Position numbers and translations under genes: made by a program | The notes under the pieces: model-generated | What the model saw: only the letters and a program-made list of their open reading frames with translations | What the model was told of the DNA's origin: nothing | Database searches by the model: none | Shown here: positions 9,116 to 17,651 of the stretch, piece after piece | Layout of the letters: each line of letters opens with the position of its first letter | How positions within the stretch are numbered: the first letter of the stretch is position 1 | Source: Henriciella pelagia | Lineage (GTDB): Bacteria > Pseudomonadota > Alphaproteobacteria > Caulobacterales > Hyphomonadaceae | Assembly: GCF_002088945.1 (NCBI RefSeq) | Contig: NZ_NCSU01000006.1 | Location: 186,001 to 250,000 of the forward strand | DNA: 64,000 bases | Reading direction: 5' to 3'

Positions 9116-10723
9116 ATGCCCGTACTGAAATCCAAGCTCGACGTTGCAAGCACGAAATTTTCTTCCAATCGGCTGGCCATGGAATCACTTGTCGCCGAAT
9201 TGCGTGAAAAGACTGCTAATGCGGCGAAGGGAGGATCGGATCGTGCGCGGGAGCGTCACACAGAACGCGGCAAACTGTTGCCACGCGAACGTGTCGAGCG
9301 CCTGCTGGACCCTGGAACGCCATTTCTCGAAATCGGCGCCCTCGCCGCCAACGGAATGTATGATGATGAAGCGCCCGGTGCAGGCATCATTACAGGTATC
9401 GGCCGGGTCGAGGGCCGCGAATGCATGATCGTCTGCAATGATGCGACGGTAAAGGGCGGGGCGTATTTTCCGATCACAGTGAAGAAGCATTTGCGCGCGC
9501 AGGAAATCGCGATGCAGAATCATCTGCCTTGCATTTACCTCGTCGACAGTGGCGGCGCGAACCTGCCGCATCAGTCCGAAGTCTTCCCTGACCGTGAGCA
9601 TTTCGGCCGCATTTTCTACAATCAGGCGCAGATGAGCGCGATGGGCATTCCCCAGATCGCTTCGGTCATGGGCTCATGTACGGCGGGCGGCGCCTACGTG
9701 CCGGCCATGTCGGATGAGACGATCATCGTCCGCAAACAGGGCACCATCTTCCTTGGTGGCCCGCCGCTCGTGAAGGCGGCGACCGGCGAGGAGATCTCAG
9801 CCGAAGACCTTGGCGGCGCCGACGTGCATGCGCGCAAATCGGGCGTCGCAGACCATTATGCTGCCAGTGACGACCACGCGCTCGCCATTGTCCGATCGAT
9901 CATTCGCACGCTTCACATGCCAAAGCCGGACACGGTCGGACTCACAGCACCTGCCGAGCCCCTCTACAACCCGCAGGAATTGCACGGTCTGGTGCCGCAG
10001 GATGTTCGCGAGCCCTATGACGCACGCGAAGTCATCGCCCGCACTGTGGATGGCTCAGACTTCCATGAGTTCAAGCACCTTTACGGTGAAACGCTGGTCT
10101 GTGGCTTTGCCCGTATTTATGGCATGCCCGTCGCCATCCTCGCCAATAATGGCATTCTGTTTTCCGAAAGCGCGCAGAAGGCCGCTCACTTCATCGAGTT
10201 GGCAGACCAGCGCCGCACGCCGCTCATCTTCCTGCAGAACATTACCGGCTTCATGGTAGGCTCAAAATACGAAGCGGGCGGCATCGCCAAGGATGGCGCC
10301 AAGATGGTCACCGCGGTCGCGACGGCGTCCGTTCCCAAGCTTACCGTAGTGACCGGTGGCAGCTTCGGCGCTGGCAATTACGGCATGTGCGGGCGAGCCT
10401 ATTCCCCGCGCTTCCTCTTCATGTGGCCGAATGCGCGCATCTCTGTCATGGGCGGCGAGCAGGCCGCCTCGGTTCTCGCAACCGTCAAGCGCGACGGCAT
10501 GGAACGCCGCGGAGAAGACTGGAGCGCGAATGAAGAGGAAGCCTTCAAGGCACCGATCCGCGACCTTTATGAGCGTGAGGGCAGCCCATATTTCTCCACG
10601 GCGCGTCTCTGGGATGATGGCATCATCGACCCGGCCGATACGCGACGCGTGCTGGGGCTTGCCCTGTCAGCGACCCTGAACGCCCGGCTCGGCGAACGCG
10701 GCTTCGGCGTCTTTCGCATGTAG
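9116..10723 (+). CDS. mccB: Methylcrotonyl-CoA carboxylase beta subunit (carboxyltransferase)
   Basis: A 535-residue carboxyltransferase subunit that moves CO2 from biotin to 3-methylcrotonyl-CoA to give 3-methylglutaconyl-CoA. The N-terminal acyl-CoA half contains the [21 protein letters not shown] block and [19 protein letters not shown], which is typical of MCC-beta. The C-terminal half has [11 protein letters not shown] and [18 protein letters not shown], also MCC-type rather than propionyl-CoA carboxylase. ATG 9116 is chosen over an upstream TTG at 9086 because AAGGGAGGG precedes it and the length then fits the family exactly. Its partner biotin subunit is 4 kb downstream at 14897. Confidence 0.93.
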   Translation: MPVLKSKLDVASTKFSSNRLAMESLVAELREKTANAAKGGSDRARERHTERGKLLPRERVERLLDPGTPFLEIGALAANGMYDDEAPGAGIITGIGRVEGRECMIVCNDATVKGGAYFPITVKKHLRAQEIAMQNHLPCIYLVDSGGANLPHQSEVFPDREHFGRIFYNQAQMSAMGIPQIASVMGSCTAGGAYVPAMSDETIIVRKQGTIFLGGPPLVKAATGEEISAEDLGGADVHARKSGVADHYAASDDHALAIVRSIIRTLHMPKPDTVGLTAPAEPLYNPQELHGLVPQDVREPYDAREVIARTVDGSDFHEFKHLYGETLVCGFARIYGMPVAILANNGILFSESAQKAAHFIELADQRRTPLIFLQNITGFMVGSKYEAGGIAKDGAKMVTAVATASVPKLTVVTGGSFGAGNYGMCGRAYSPRFLFMWPNARISVMGGEQAASVLATVKRDGMERRGEDWSANEEEAFKAPIRDLYEREGSPYFSTARLWDDGIIDPADTRRVLGLALSATLNARLGERGFGVFRM

Positions 10724-10830
10724 GGTTCTCGACCTGCGTGAACTCGAATTCACGCCACCTCCCGACAGCTCTGGACTATTGTCTCTCCATCCGCCGGAAG
10801 AGCGGATTTCAGCATAAAGGAGAGAATTCC

Positions 10831-11049
10831 ATGTCCCATACCCCTTTTATTGTTGCCGCTGCCTTTGCAACCGCCCTGATGGCGCATTCGAGCATCTTCC
10901 CGGACATTTCAGGCCTTGAAGCCGAGGGAGAGCTGAGAGGTACAGAGGCTTTCGTGCCGCTCGCTGACAAGGCGGCGAAAGCCCCGCGCACTCAAGAAGA
11001 GCCGGTCTCAGCCTGGATGGCTGAAACGGGATTTCTGTCGCTCGACTGA
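10831..11049 (+). CDS. Small secreted protein of unknown function
   Basis: A 72-residue reading frame starting at ATG 10831, with AAAGGAGAG placed correctly before it. The N-terminus (PFIVAAAFATALMAHSS) is a plausible signal peptide. The remaining 45 or so residues are hydrophilic and mixed-charge with no recognisable motif. The frame runs further upstream to 10738, but that part has no ribosome binding site. No homologue is recognised. It may be co-transcribed with nothing; the next gene is 214 bases away. Confidence 0.55.
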   Translation: MSHTPFIVAAAFATALMAHSSIFPDISGLEAEGELRGTEAFVPLADKAAKAPRTQEEPVSAWMAETGFLSLD

Positions 11050-11151
11050 TTGTGCCACGTTTCATCCCGTAGCCAGCAAATGAGCCCAGAGGGCATGATT
11101 GACGCAATCTTAATGTCGCGATTAAGCTTTGAAAATTAAGGATAAAAATGG

Positions 11152-11177
11152 AGGCGCGGACACATGTTTCCGCGCCT
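11152..11177. other. GC-rich hairpin
   Basis: AGGCGCGGA and TCCGCGCCT flank an eight-base loop between the small secreted gene and the EF-hand gene. No T-run follows on the plus strand; a short T-run would follow on the minus strand. A role as an attenuator or transcript end is possible but not shown. Confidence 0.35.
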
Positions 11178-11263
11178 GACCGAAGCGTAATGCACCCTCG
11201 GCGTCATTCTGTGCGTCTATAGGGTGCGCCTCAGAAATTGGCGCGTAACACATGGAGTAACTC

Positions 11264-11581
11264 ATGAAACGCTTTGCATTTATTGCTGCCGCTGCTGCCA
11301 CGGGTGCCTTTGCCGCTTCCGCTGGCGAGATGGTGGCATTCGCCGACATCGACACTGATGCCGATGGTCAGGTGACCGAAGCAGAGTTCACCGCATACAA
11401 GACCGCAGATGGCGAAGTGACGGAGGCAGAAGCCGCCGAAAAGTTCGCGAAAATTGACGCCGATTATGACGGCGTCGTCACTGAAGCCGAACTGACGGCT
11501 GCCGTGGAAGCCTGGAAAGCAGAGAAGGCCGATGCGGAAGTGGATGTCGAGATCGATACCGAGTCTGACTCAGGTTACTAG
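11264..11581 (+). CDS. Small secreted EF-hand protein
   Basis: A 105-residue protein with a signal peptide (MKRFAFIAAAAATGAFAASA) and two canonical 12-residue EF-hand calcium loops: Asp30-Glu41 (DTDADGQVTEAE) and Asp65-Glu76 (DADYDGVVTEAE). A degenerate third DG-x-V-T-E-A-E unit lies between them at 49-56. The tail is acidic and rich in Glu, Asp and Val. It probably binds Ca2+ in the periplasm or outside the cell; its partner is unknown. ATGGAGTAACTC precedes the start with GGAG at good spacing. A strong terminator follows at 11619, so the gene is monocistronic. Confidence 0.85.
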   Translation: MKRFAFIAAAAATGAFAASAGEMVAFADIDTDADGQVTEAEFTAYKTADGEVTEAEAAEKFAKIDADYDGVVTEAELTAAVEAWKAEKADAEVDVEIDTESDSGY

Positions 11582-11618
11582 TCCCTCCCCCTGACTACCC
11601 CTCTTGCATCCACCCTGA

Positions 11619-11644
11619 GGGGCCTGCTTCGGCAGGCCCCTTTT
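11619..11644 (+). terminator. Rho-independent terminator after the EF-hand gene
   Basis: A perfect 9-bp stem GGGGCCTGC/GCAGGCCCC closes a TTCG tetraloop and is followed by TTTT. It lies 38 bases past the EF-hand stop codon. Confidence 0.85.
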
Positions 11645-11707
11645 ACTTGTCACGGAGTTGAACTCGTGCGAACGCCATCGGATGAATGATCGAAGCGGAG
11701 CAGGGCG

Positions 11708-12733
11708 CTGACAGCCAACAGATTTGATTTCCTGCGGCTTCTCTTCGCCTTTTGCGTCTTCGTGTTCCACGCCTGGGCGCTCGCTGGCATAGCTCCGTTC
11801 GGAGACCTGGAAACGCAGCTTGGCGTGCTTGCCGAAATCTCCATCCAGGGATTTTTCATCGTATCGGGCGCGCTGGTTCTTGGTTCGCTGGACCGTTCGG
11901 CATCGCTTGGGGAATATGCTGAAAAGCGCGTGCGGCGGTTGTACCCTGCCTATGCGGTCGTGGTGATCACACCTGCGGTGATAAGCGGCTTTCTCACCGG
12001 CTGGGCCGCACCCGTAGCAGTCGCGAAATACCTCACTGCCAATCTCGTCTTTCTGAACTTTCTTGCGCCAGACCTGCCGGGCCTGTTTGAAGGCCGGCGC
12101 TTCACCGAAGTGAACGGTGCGCTCTGGACACTCAAGATCGAGGTCATGTTCTACATCGCCTTGCCTGTGATCGCCCAGGTTCTGCGACTGTTCGGCAAGG
12201 CCTGGTGGGTCGGGCTCCTTCTCCTCTATAGCGGCGGCGTGGCCTGGAGCATGGGCATGCCCATGCTTCTGGATCATGAGCTGGCGCCGGAGATCGCACG
12301 CCAGCTGCCGGGCCAGATGGCATTCTTCGCGAGCGGCATGGCGCTCTGGCAGCTGTGGGATACTGCCAAGGCGAAGCCCGGAATGTTCGGTCTCGTCGGT
12401 GCGTTTCTGCTGGCCCTGTCTTTTGCGCATCCCCTTGCGGAGTTTCTTCGCGCAGCAGGGCTTGCCGGACTCATCGCATGTGCCGCCTTCGCGCCAGGTC
12501 CCCGGCTCGACGCCGCGCGGTTTGGGGATGTGAGCTATGGTCTCTACATCACCCACTTTCCCATCCTGCAGGGCATGATCATGCTCGGCCTGTTTGCGTC
12601 GTTCGGCTTTGCTCTGTCCATCGCCATTTCGACCTTTACTGTGCTGCTTGCGAGCCTGCTTCTCTGGCATCTTGTGGAGAAACCGGCGCTACGCCGTGAC
12701 AGCCACTACCGCAAAGTCTCCGAAGCCGCCTGA
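11708..12733 (+). CDS. Acyltransferase 3 family membrane protein, apparent CTG start
   Basis: A multi-pass membrane acyltransferase (OafA/NodX type) that would transfer acyl groups to surface polysaccharides. The N-terminal family motif RFDFLRLLFAFCVFVFHAW is encoded from 11720, upstream of the first standard start in frame (GTG 11762). The in-frame stop TGA at 11687-11689 leaves no ATG, GTG or TTG before it. The only near-start codon is CTG 11708, which has GGAG at 11697-11700 with seven bases of spacing; this gives 341 residues, normal for the family. A one-base indel joining the frame to ATG 11686 is the alternative. About ten hydrophobic helices follow, ending with the typical FGDVSYGLYITHFP motif. 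Confidence 0.75.
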   Translation: MTANRFDFLRLLFAFCVFVFHAWALAGIAPFGDLETQLGVLAEISIQGFFIVSGALVLGSLDRSASLGEYAEKRVRRLYPAYAVVVITPAVISGFLTGWAAPVAVAKYLTANLVFLNFLAPDLPGLFEGRRFTEVNGALWTLKIEVMFYIALPVIAQVLRLFGKAWWVGLLLLYSGGVAWSMGMPMLLDHELAPEIARQLPGQMAFFASGMALWQLWDTAKAKPGMFGLVGAFLLALSFAHPLAEFLRAAGLAGLIACAAFAPGPRLDAARFGDVSYGLYITHFPILQGMIMLGLFASFGFALSIAISTFTVLLASLLLWHLVEKPALRRDSHYRKVSEAA

Positions 12734-12789
12734 GCGACATTTTCAAAGTGCGATCAAAGGCGTAGGCTTGGTGGCAACAGGAGACCCTT

Positions 12790-13584
12790 ATGGCTTACGA
12801 AACAATCCAGCTCGACGCGACGCCCGGTGGCATTGCCGTGCTCACCCTGAACCGCCCGGACAAGCACAATGCGTTCAACGCGCAGGTGATCGAGGAACTG
12901 ACCGATGCGCTCGAAACACTGGAGGAACAGACGACCATCCGGATGGTCATCCTGCGTGGTAATGGGAAAAGTTTCTCTGCGGGCGCCGACCTCGAATGGA
13001 TGAAGGCCGCCGCCGATTATACCCGTCATGAGAATGAGGAAGACGCCTACAAGCTTGCCGAAATGCTCCGCAAGCTTGCCGAACTGCCGCAGATGACCGT
13101 CGCGCTGGTACAGGGTGCGGCCATGGGCGGCGGCGCTGGGCTGGTGGCCGCGTGCGATATCGCGGTTGCACTGAAGGACACCAGGTTCCGCTTCTCCGAA
13201 GTCCGCCTCGGCCTCACCCCCGCCACGATCAGCCCGCACGTCATCAATGCCATTGGCCCGCGCTGGGCAAAGGCGCTCTTCGTCTCCGCCGAAAGCTTCG
13301 ACGCGGCCTTCGCCGAACGGATTGGCCTGGTGCAGTACGTCGTTGAAGACCAGGCGGGCCTGACGGAGATGGAGGAATACCTCGCCGATCTCGCCATGCA
13401 GGCCGCGCCGGGCGCCATCACGGCGTCGAAGCGGCTCGTGATCGATCTCTATGGCGCAGAGATCGATAGCGATCTCAGCCACGAAACAGCCAAGCGGATT
13501 GCCGCAAGACGCGCCAGCGAGGAGGGCAGGGAAGGATTGAGCGCCTTCCTCGAAAAGCGCAAACCCTCCTGGGCGCAGTCCTGA
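12790..13584 (+). CDS. liuC: Enoyl-CoA hydratase/isomerase, probably methylglutaconyl-CoA hydratase
   Basis: A 264-residue crotonase-fold enzyme. The oxyanion-hole motifs are present: SAGADLEWM and AAMGGGAGLVAACDIAVA. The pattern GADLEWM, LAEMLRKLAELPQ and EVRLGLTPATISPHV resembles LiuC-type hydratases that convert 3-methylglutaconyl-CoA to HMG-CoA. Its position between the two methylcrotonyl-CoA carboxylase subunit genes supports this step of leucine catabolism. A generic enoyl-CoA hydratase remains possible. The stop abuts the convergent small membrane protein gene with no bases between. Confidence 0.85.
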   Translation: MAYETIQLDATPGGIAVLTLNRPDKHNAFNAQVIEELTDALETLEEQTTIRMVILRGNGKSFSAGADLEWMKAAADYTRHENEEDAYKLAEMLRKLAELPQMTVALVQGAAMGGGAGLVAACDIAVALKDTRFRFSEVRLGLTPATISPHVINAIGPRWAKALFVSAESFDAAFAERIGLVQYVVEDQAGLTEMEEYLADLAMQAAPGAITASKRLVIDLYGAEIDSDLSHETAKRIAARRASEEGREGLSAFLEKRKPSWAQS

Positions 13585-13929
13585 TCAGTCGCCGCCGGCT
13601 GGGGCAAAGCCGCCCACCGGTATGCCCCAGCCCTGAAGGGTCGTGATGACGGCGTCGACCGGGTCCATGCCGGTCATCTGCTCGATCGGGTCACGCGCAA
13701 CATAGAGAATGGCGGCAATCAGGAGGATGAAGACGAGAAACTGGGACAGCGATTTCAGGAGGAAGGCACCGGCCGCCCCGATCACGAAGCCGGCACCGCC
13801 ATAGATCGCCGCACCGAGAAACGGATTGACGCCGGTCGCGCCAGCCTGCTCATAACCGAGATAGGCACCGATTCCGCCGGCGACGACACCAGCCAGCACG
13901 CTCATATTCTTGTTGTCCATATACGCCAT
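13585..13929 (-). CDS. Small multi-helix membrane protein of unknown function
   Basis: A 114-residue protein starting at ATG 13929 with AAGGGG upstream. Three hydrophobic stretches are seen (VLAGVVAGGIGAYLGY, FLGAAIYGGAGFVIGAAGAFLL, SQFLVFILLIAAILYVA), the first two glycine-rich like small channel or holin-type proteins. The C-terminus (DPIEQMTGMDPVDAVITTL) is soluble. No family is recognised. It converges directly on the hydratase gene. Confidence 0.65.
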   Translation of the reverse strand: MAYMDNKNMSVLAGVVAGGIGAYLGYEQAGATGVNPFLGAAIYGGAGFVIGAAGAFLLKSLSQFLVFILLIAAILYVARDPIEQMTGMDPVDAVITTLQGWGIPVGGFAPAGGD

Positions 13930-14025
13930 CAAACATCCCCTTCACGCATTAACCACGAACCTAGACCAGCTTTCCGCAAAAACCTAGGCATCAGAAAATG
14001 GCGCAGAATCTGACGTCTTGCTGCC

Positions 14026-14931
14026 ATGATGGGAGGAAATAGCGGAGACATGCCGAAGTTTTCGACCATCTCCGACTGGCTGAGTTCGCAGCGTGAAGCG
14101 TTGCGTGGCCGCTTCGTGACCGGACCGGTCAGCAGCGGGGTCTTCGAATTTGTCAGCTTTGGCATCAAGCAGGGCTGGGCCTGTATTTTCGGTGGCCTGC
14201 TGCTTGCCCTCATCCTGGCGACCCACCTCTGGTACCCATCGAACGCCCCGGTCAGCCGCTACGACTTTCTCGTCATCGCGGCCGTCGTGATCCAGCTCGT
14301 CCTGCTCGCGACGGGGCTAGAGTCGCTGGAAGAAGCGCGCATCATTTTCGTCTTTCATGTGGTCGGCACCGTTATGGAAATCTTCAAGACCAGCGCGGGC
14401 AGCTGGATCTATCCGGAAGAGAATCTGCTCCGCATTGGCGGTGTGCCGCTCTTCTCTGGCTTCATGTACGCGGCTGTCGGCAGCTATCTCGCCCGTGTCT
14501 GGCGCATCTTCCATTTCCGTTTTGATCATTTCCCGCCGCTCTGGCAGCAGGGCCTGCTCGCTGCCGCCATCTATGTGAACTTCTTTGCCCATCATTATCT
14601 GGTCGACATCCGCTACACCCTGTTCGCCGCCTGTGCACTGGTCTACTGGCGCACCTGGGTGAACTTCCGTCCTGACGAGACCGACCGAAAGATGCCGCTT
14701 CTTCTGGGCTTCGGCCTTGTAGCGCTCTTCATCTGGTTTGCGGAAAACCTTGGAACGCTGGCCCGCGCCTGGACCTATCCGGGGCAGGAAGCAGCGTGGA
14801 AACTTGTTTCTCCGGCAAAATTCGGTTCTTGGTACCTGCTCATGATAATAAGTTTCGTGCTGGTGGCGTTTCTCCACCGCACACGGGAAGGACGCCATGC
14901 TGAAGAGCCTCTTGATAGCCAATCGCGGTGA
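14026..14931 (+). CDS. DUF817 family integral membrane protein
   Basis: About 300 residues with eight or so membrane helices. The family signature is clear: VFHVVGTVMEIFKTSAGSW, then FSGFMYAAVGSYLARVWR, and a C-terminal KFGSWYLLMIISFVLVAFLH. DUF817 proteins are bacterial membrane proteins of unknown role. Two starts are possible, ATG 14026 without a good ribosome binding site and ATG 14050 behind GGAGGAAATAGCGGAGAC. The last 35 bases overlap the start of mccA in another frame, so the two are probably translated from one message. Confidence 0.82.
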   Translation: MMGGNSGDMPKFSTISDWLSSQREALRGRFVTGPVSSGVFEFVSFGIKQGWACIFGGLLLALILATHLWYPSNAPVSRYDFLVIAAVVIQLVLLATGLESLEEARIIFVFHVVGTVMEIFKTSAGSWIYPEENLLRIGGVPLFSGFMYAAVGSYLARVWRIFHFRFDHFPPLWQQGLLAAAIYVNFFAHHYLVDIRYTLFAACALVYWRTWVNFRPDETDRKMPLLLGFGLVALFIWFAENLGTLARAWTYPGQEAAWKLVSPAKFGSWYLLMIISFVLVAFLHRTREGRHAEEPLDSQSR

Positions 14932-16813
14932 GATCGCCTGCCGGATCATGGCGACGTGCCGCCGGCTCGGTATTCGCACGATCGCTGTCTATTCCGACGC
15001 AGACACCTACGCCAAACATGTCCGTGAAGCCGACGACGCCATCCACATCGGCGCGGCCCCGGCAGCCGAGAGCTATCTCGACGGTGATCGCATCATCGAA
15101 GCGGCCAAGGCATCAGGCGCGGAGGCGATCCATCCTGGCTATGGTTTCCTCTCGGAGAATGCAGACTTTGCTGACGCCGTCGAAAAAGCTGGCCTGATCT
15201 GGGTCGGCCCGAAAGCGGAGACCATCCGCGAGATGGGTCTCAAGGACGAAGCCAAACGTATCGCAGAAGAGGCGGGCGTCCCCGTGCTGCCCGGCTATCG
15301 CGGCGAGGCGCAGGACGCAAAGACGCTCGAAGAGGAAGCCGACAAGATTGGCTATCCGATCCTGATCAAGGCCGTCGCGGGCGGCGGGGGCAGGGGTATC
15401 CGACTTGTCTCCAGGAAGTCGGATCTCTCCAGCGAGCTCGAAAGCGCCGTGCGCGAGGCAAAGTCCGCCTTTGGCGATGGCCGCGTCATGCTGGAAAAGC
15501 TCGTCGAGCAACCCCGCCATATCGAGGTGCAGGTCTTCGGCGACAGCCATGGCGGCGCGGTCCACCTCTATGAGCGCGACTGCTCGCTGCAGCGCCGCCG
15601 CCAGAAAGTGGTCGAGGAAGCGCCCGCCCCCGGCATGCCGGAAGACGTGCGCGAGGCGATGACCGGCGCGGCCGTGAAGCTCGCCAAAGCGGTTGGCTAT
15701 GAAGGGGCAGGGACGGTAGAATTCATTGTCGATGGCGCCCGCCCGCTGGCCAAGGACACGTTCTGGTTCCTCGAGATGAATACGCGCCTGCAGGTCGAGC
15801 ACCCAGTCACAGAACTCATCACCGGAACAGACCTTGTCGAGTGGCAGCTGCGTGTCGCGTCCGGGGAAAAACTGCCGCTGGAACAGAAGGATATACCGCT
15901 AAGCGGACACGCCATCGAGGCCCGGATATGCGCCGAAGACCCGGCGAATGATTTCCGTCCGGGCGCTGGGCGGCTGGCCGCATTTGATCTTGGTGAACCG
16001 GACCTGTTCGCTGGCGAGACGCCCGATGCGGATGAGCTTCACTATAGGCTTGATGCTGGCTTCGAAGCGGGCGGCACGGTGCCAGCCACTTACGATTCCA
16101 TGATCGCCAAAATGATCATCAAGAGTTGGGACCGTGGAAGCGCAACCAGCGCATTGTCCGAACAGCTCGGTCAGTCGATCGTTGCGGGTATCCCATCGAA
16201 CATCGGCTTCCTCAAGCGATGCCTCGACAATGAAGTTTTCCGGCAGGGCGACCATCATGTGAACTGGATCGCCGAAGAAATCGACGCGCTGGCTTCGCCC
16301 GATACAGGCGGTGCGCGACTGGCTGCATCGCTTGTTGCGGGGATCCTTCTGTCGCCGGATGACGATGGCCCGTGGGATGAAAAAGACGGATGGAGGATGA
16401 ATGCAGTGCCGCGCCGATCAATCCGTCTCCTGGTCGGGGAAGATATTGTGGAAGCCTCTCCCGGTGACGTTCATCTGACCGATGACTGGCAGGCCATCGG
16501 CCTGTCTGAGACTCGCTTTGCGGTTGGTGTCAACGGTGAAACCTGGCTTGTTGAAGTCCCCGATTACGAGGCCGAAGCCGAAGCCATCGCCGGTGGCGAC
16601 CGCGTCGCCGCGCCCATGCCCGGCAAGGTGATCGACCTTCGCGTCAAGGCTGGCGACAGCGTCACCAAGGACCAGACGGTTGCCGTCATGGAGGCCATGA
16701 AGATGGAGCACAGCCTGAAAGCCCCGCGTGACGGCGTGGTTAAAACCGTCGGCGCCGAGCTGGGTGAACAGGTCGGCGAGGGCGTCGTCCTCGTCGAATT
16801 GGAAGATGCCTGA
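14897..16813 (+). CDS. mccA: Methylcrotonyl-CoA carboxylase alpha subunit (biotin carboxylase plus BCCP)
   Basis: A 638-residue biotin-containing subunit. Residues 1-450 are the biotin carboxylase (KSLLIANRGEIACRI start, glycine-rich ATP loop KAVAGGGGRGIR, and the FLEMNTRLQVEHPVTE motif). A linker follows, and the biotinyl domain at the C-terminus has the biotinylated Lys in EAMKMEHS. It charges biotin with CO2 for the beta subunit at 9116. ATG 14897 lies inside the end of the DUF817 gene. Length and neighbours favour methylcrotonyl- over propionyl-CoA carboxylase or acetyl-CoA carboxylase. Confidence 0.93.
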   Translation: MLKSLLIANRGEIACRIMATCRRLGIRTIAVYSDADTYAKHVREADDAIHIGAAPAAESYLDGDRIIEAAKASGAEAIHPGYGFLSENADFADAVEKAGLIWVGPKAETIREMGLKDEAKRIAEEAGVPVLPGYRGEAQDAKTLEEEADKIGYPILIKAVAGGGGRGIRLVSRKSDLSSELESAVREAKSAFGDGRVMLEKLVEQPRHIEVQVFGDSHGGAVHLYERDCSLQRRRQKVVEEAPAPGMPEDVREAMTGAAVKLAKAVGYEGAGTVEFIVDGARPLAKDTFWFLEMNTRLQVEHPVTELITGTDLVEWQLRVASGEKLPLEQKDIPLSGHAIEARICAEDPANDFRPGAGRLAAFDLGEPDLFAGETPDADELHYRLDAGFEAGGTVPATYDSMIAKMIIKSWDRGSATSALSEQLGQSIVAGIPSNIGFLKRCLDNEVFRQGDHHVNWIAEEIDALASPDTGGARLAASLVAGILLSPDDDGPWDEKDGWRMNAVPRRSIRLLVGEDIVEASPGDVHLTDDWQAIGLSETRFAVGVNGETWLVEVPDYEAEAEAIAGGDRVAAPMPGKVIDLRVKAGDSVTKDQTVAVMEAMKMEHSLKAPRDGVVKTVGAELGEQVGEGVVLVELEDA

Positions 16814-16906
16814 ATTCAGCCTTATTCAGACGCTGTAAATGCGCCTGCTGATAGTCTTTGATTCACCGAGGATTGCGCCGCGACACATGGCGCTGGAAGG
16901 GGTAGT

Positions 16907-17641
16907 TTGCCGGTCTCTGCACTCATAGTTTCGCTTGCCTATCAATTGTCCGCATCAAGCGGGCCGGTTGATGCCGCGCTGAAGGCCACTGAAACGCCGG
17001 ACACGTTCCGCGCCGCCTTCACCGTCACCCTGAAGAGCCCGAAGGCGGTCCGCACGTTCAGCTTTGATCCGCGCAAGCAGGGGGCAAAGCGCTGGGAGCT
17101 GCTCGAGGCGCGCGGCGAGGATGACGATCTTGATGAAGCCGTCGCTGCCTGGGCAAGCGAACCGGCGCCCGATGGCCGCCTCTTTCCGGATGATCTGCGA
17201 CCGAGCGTTGGCCAGCAGGTCGATGTGCAGGACTTCGGAGCCGCCTGGCGCGTCCGCTTCAAGCACAAGCCTTCCCTGAATGATGGCGAACTCGACGTCT
17301 GGATCGCAGAGCGCGTCGATGCCGATGCCTGGCTGGACCCGGTGTCCGGCCGGTTCCTCCGCCTCGATTACAGCCTGCCGCGTTCGGTTCGCGGCCCGGA
17401 TGGTGGACGGCTCACCCGGTTTCAGCAGTCCTACTTCCTCGAGAGCGACCCGACATGGGGCCTGTCCTACATCGTGGCCTATACAATGGGCTTTGAAGGC
17501 AAGGGCGGCTTTCAGACGATCAACCGCGATTACATGGCAACGGTGACGTCCATCGAGTTTTTCTTCTCAAGTCCCGACGCCGAAGAAAAATTTGAAGCCC
17601 AGCAGCAACGCGCCTCTGGCCGAACGCTCGCAGAGCGCTAA
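16907..17641 (+). CDS. Hypothetical protein, probably exported
   Basis: A 244-residue protein that I cannot assign to a family. It starts at TTG 16907, with GGAAGGGG upstream. The first 20 residues are weakly hydrophobic (SALIVSLAYQLSASSG) and could be a signal peptide. The body alternates charged strands and aromatic residues (WRVRFKHKP, RLTRFQQSYFLESDPTWG), like a periplasmic beta-rich fold. The sequence looks coding throughout. It precedes the DUF1489 gene with about ten bases between, suggesting co-transcription. Confidence 0.6.
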   Translation: MPVSALIVSLAYQLSASSGPVDAALKATETPDTFRAAFTVTLKSPKAVRTFSFDPRKQGAKRWELLEARGEDDDLDEAVAAWASEPAPDGRLFPDDLRPSVGQQVDVQDFGAAWRVRFKHKPSLNDGELDVWIAERVDADAWLDPVSGRFLRLDYSLPRSVRGPDGGRLTRFQQSYFLESDPTWGLSYIVAYTMGFEGKGGFQTINRDYMATVTSIEFFFSSPDAEEKFEAQQQRASGRTLAER

Positions 17642-17651
17642 ACTTTCCCTC

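Noticed and set aside
11110-11125. TTAA-N8-TTAA motif before the EF-hand gene
   Set aside because: The spacing is eight bases instead of the seven required for a CtrA box.
11570-12670. Long minus-strand open frame opposite the acyltransferase
   Set aside because: It is the antisense of a well-supported membrane protein gene; composition is Arg/Gln/His-rich as expected for a high-GC shadow frame, with no motif.
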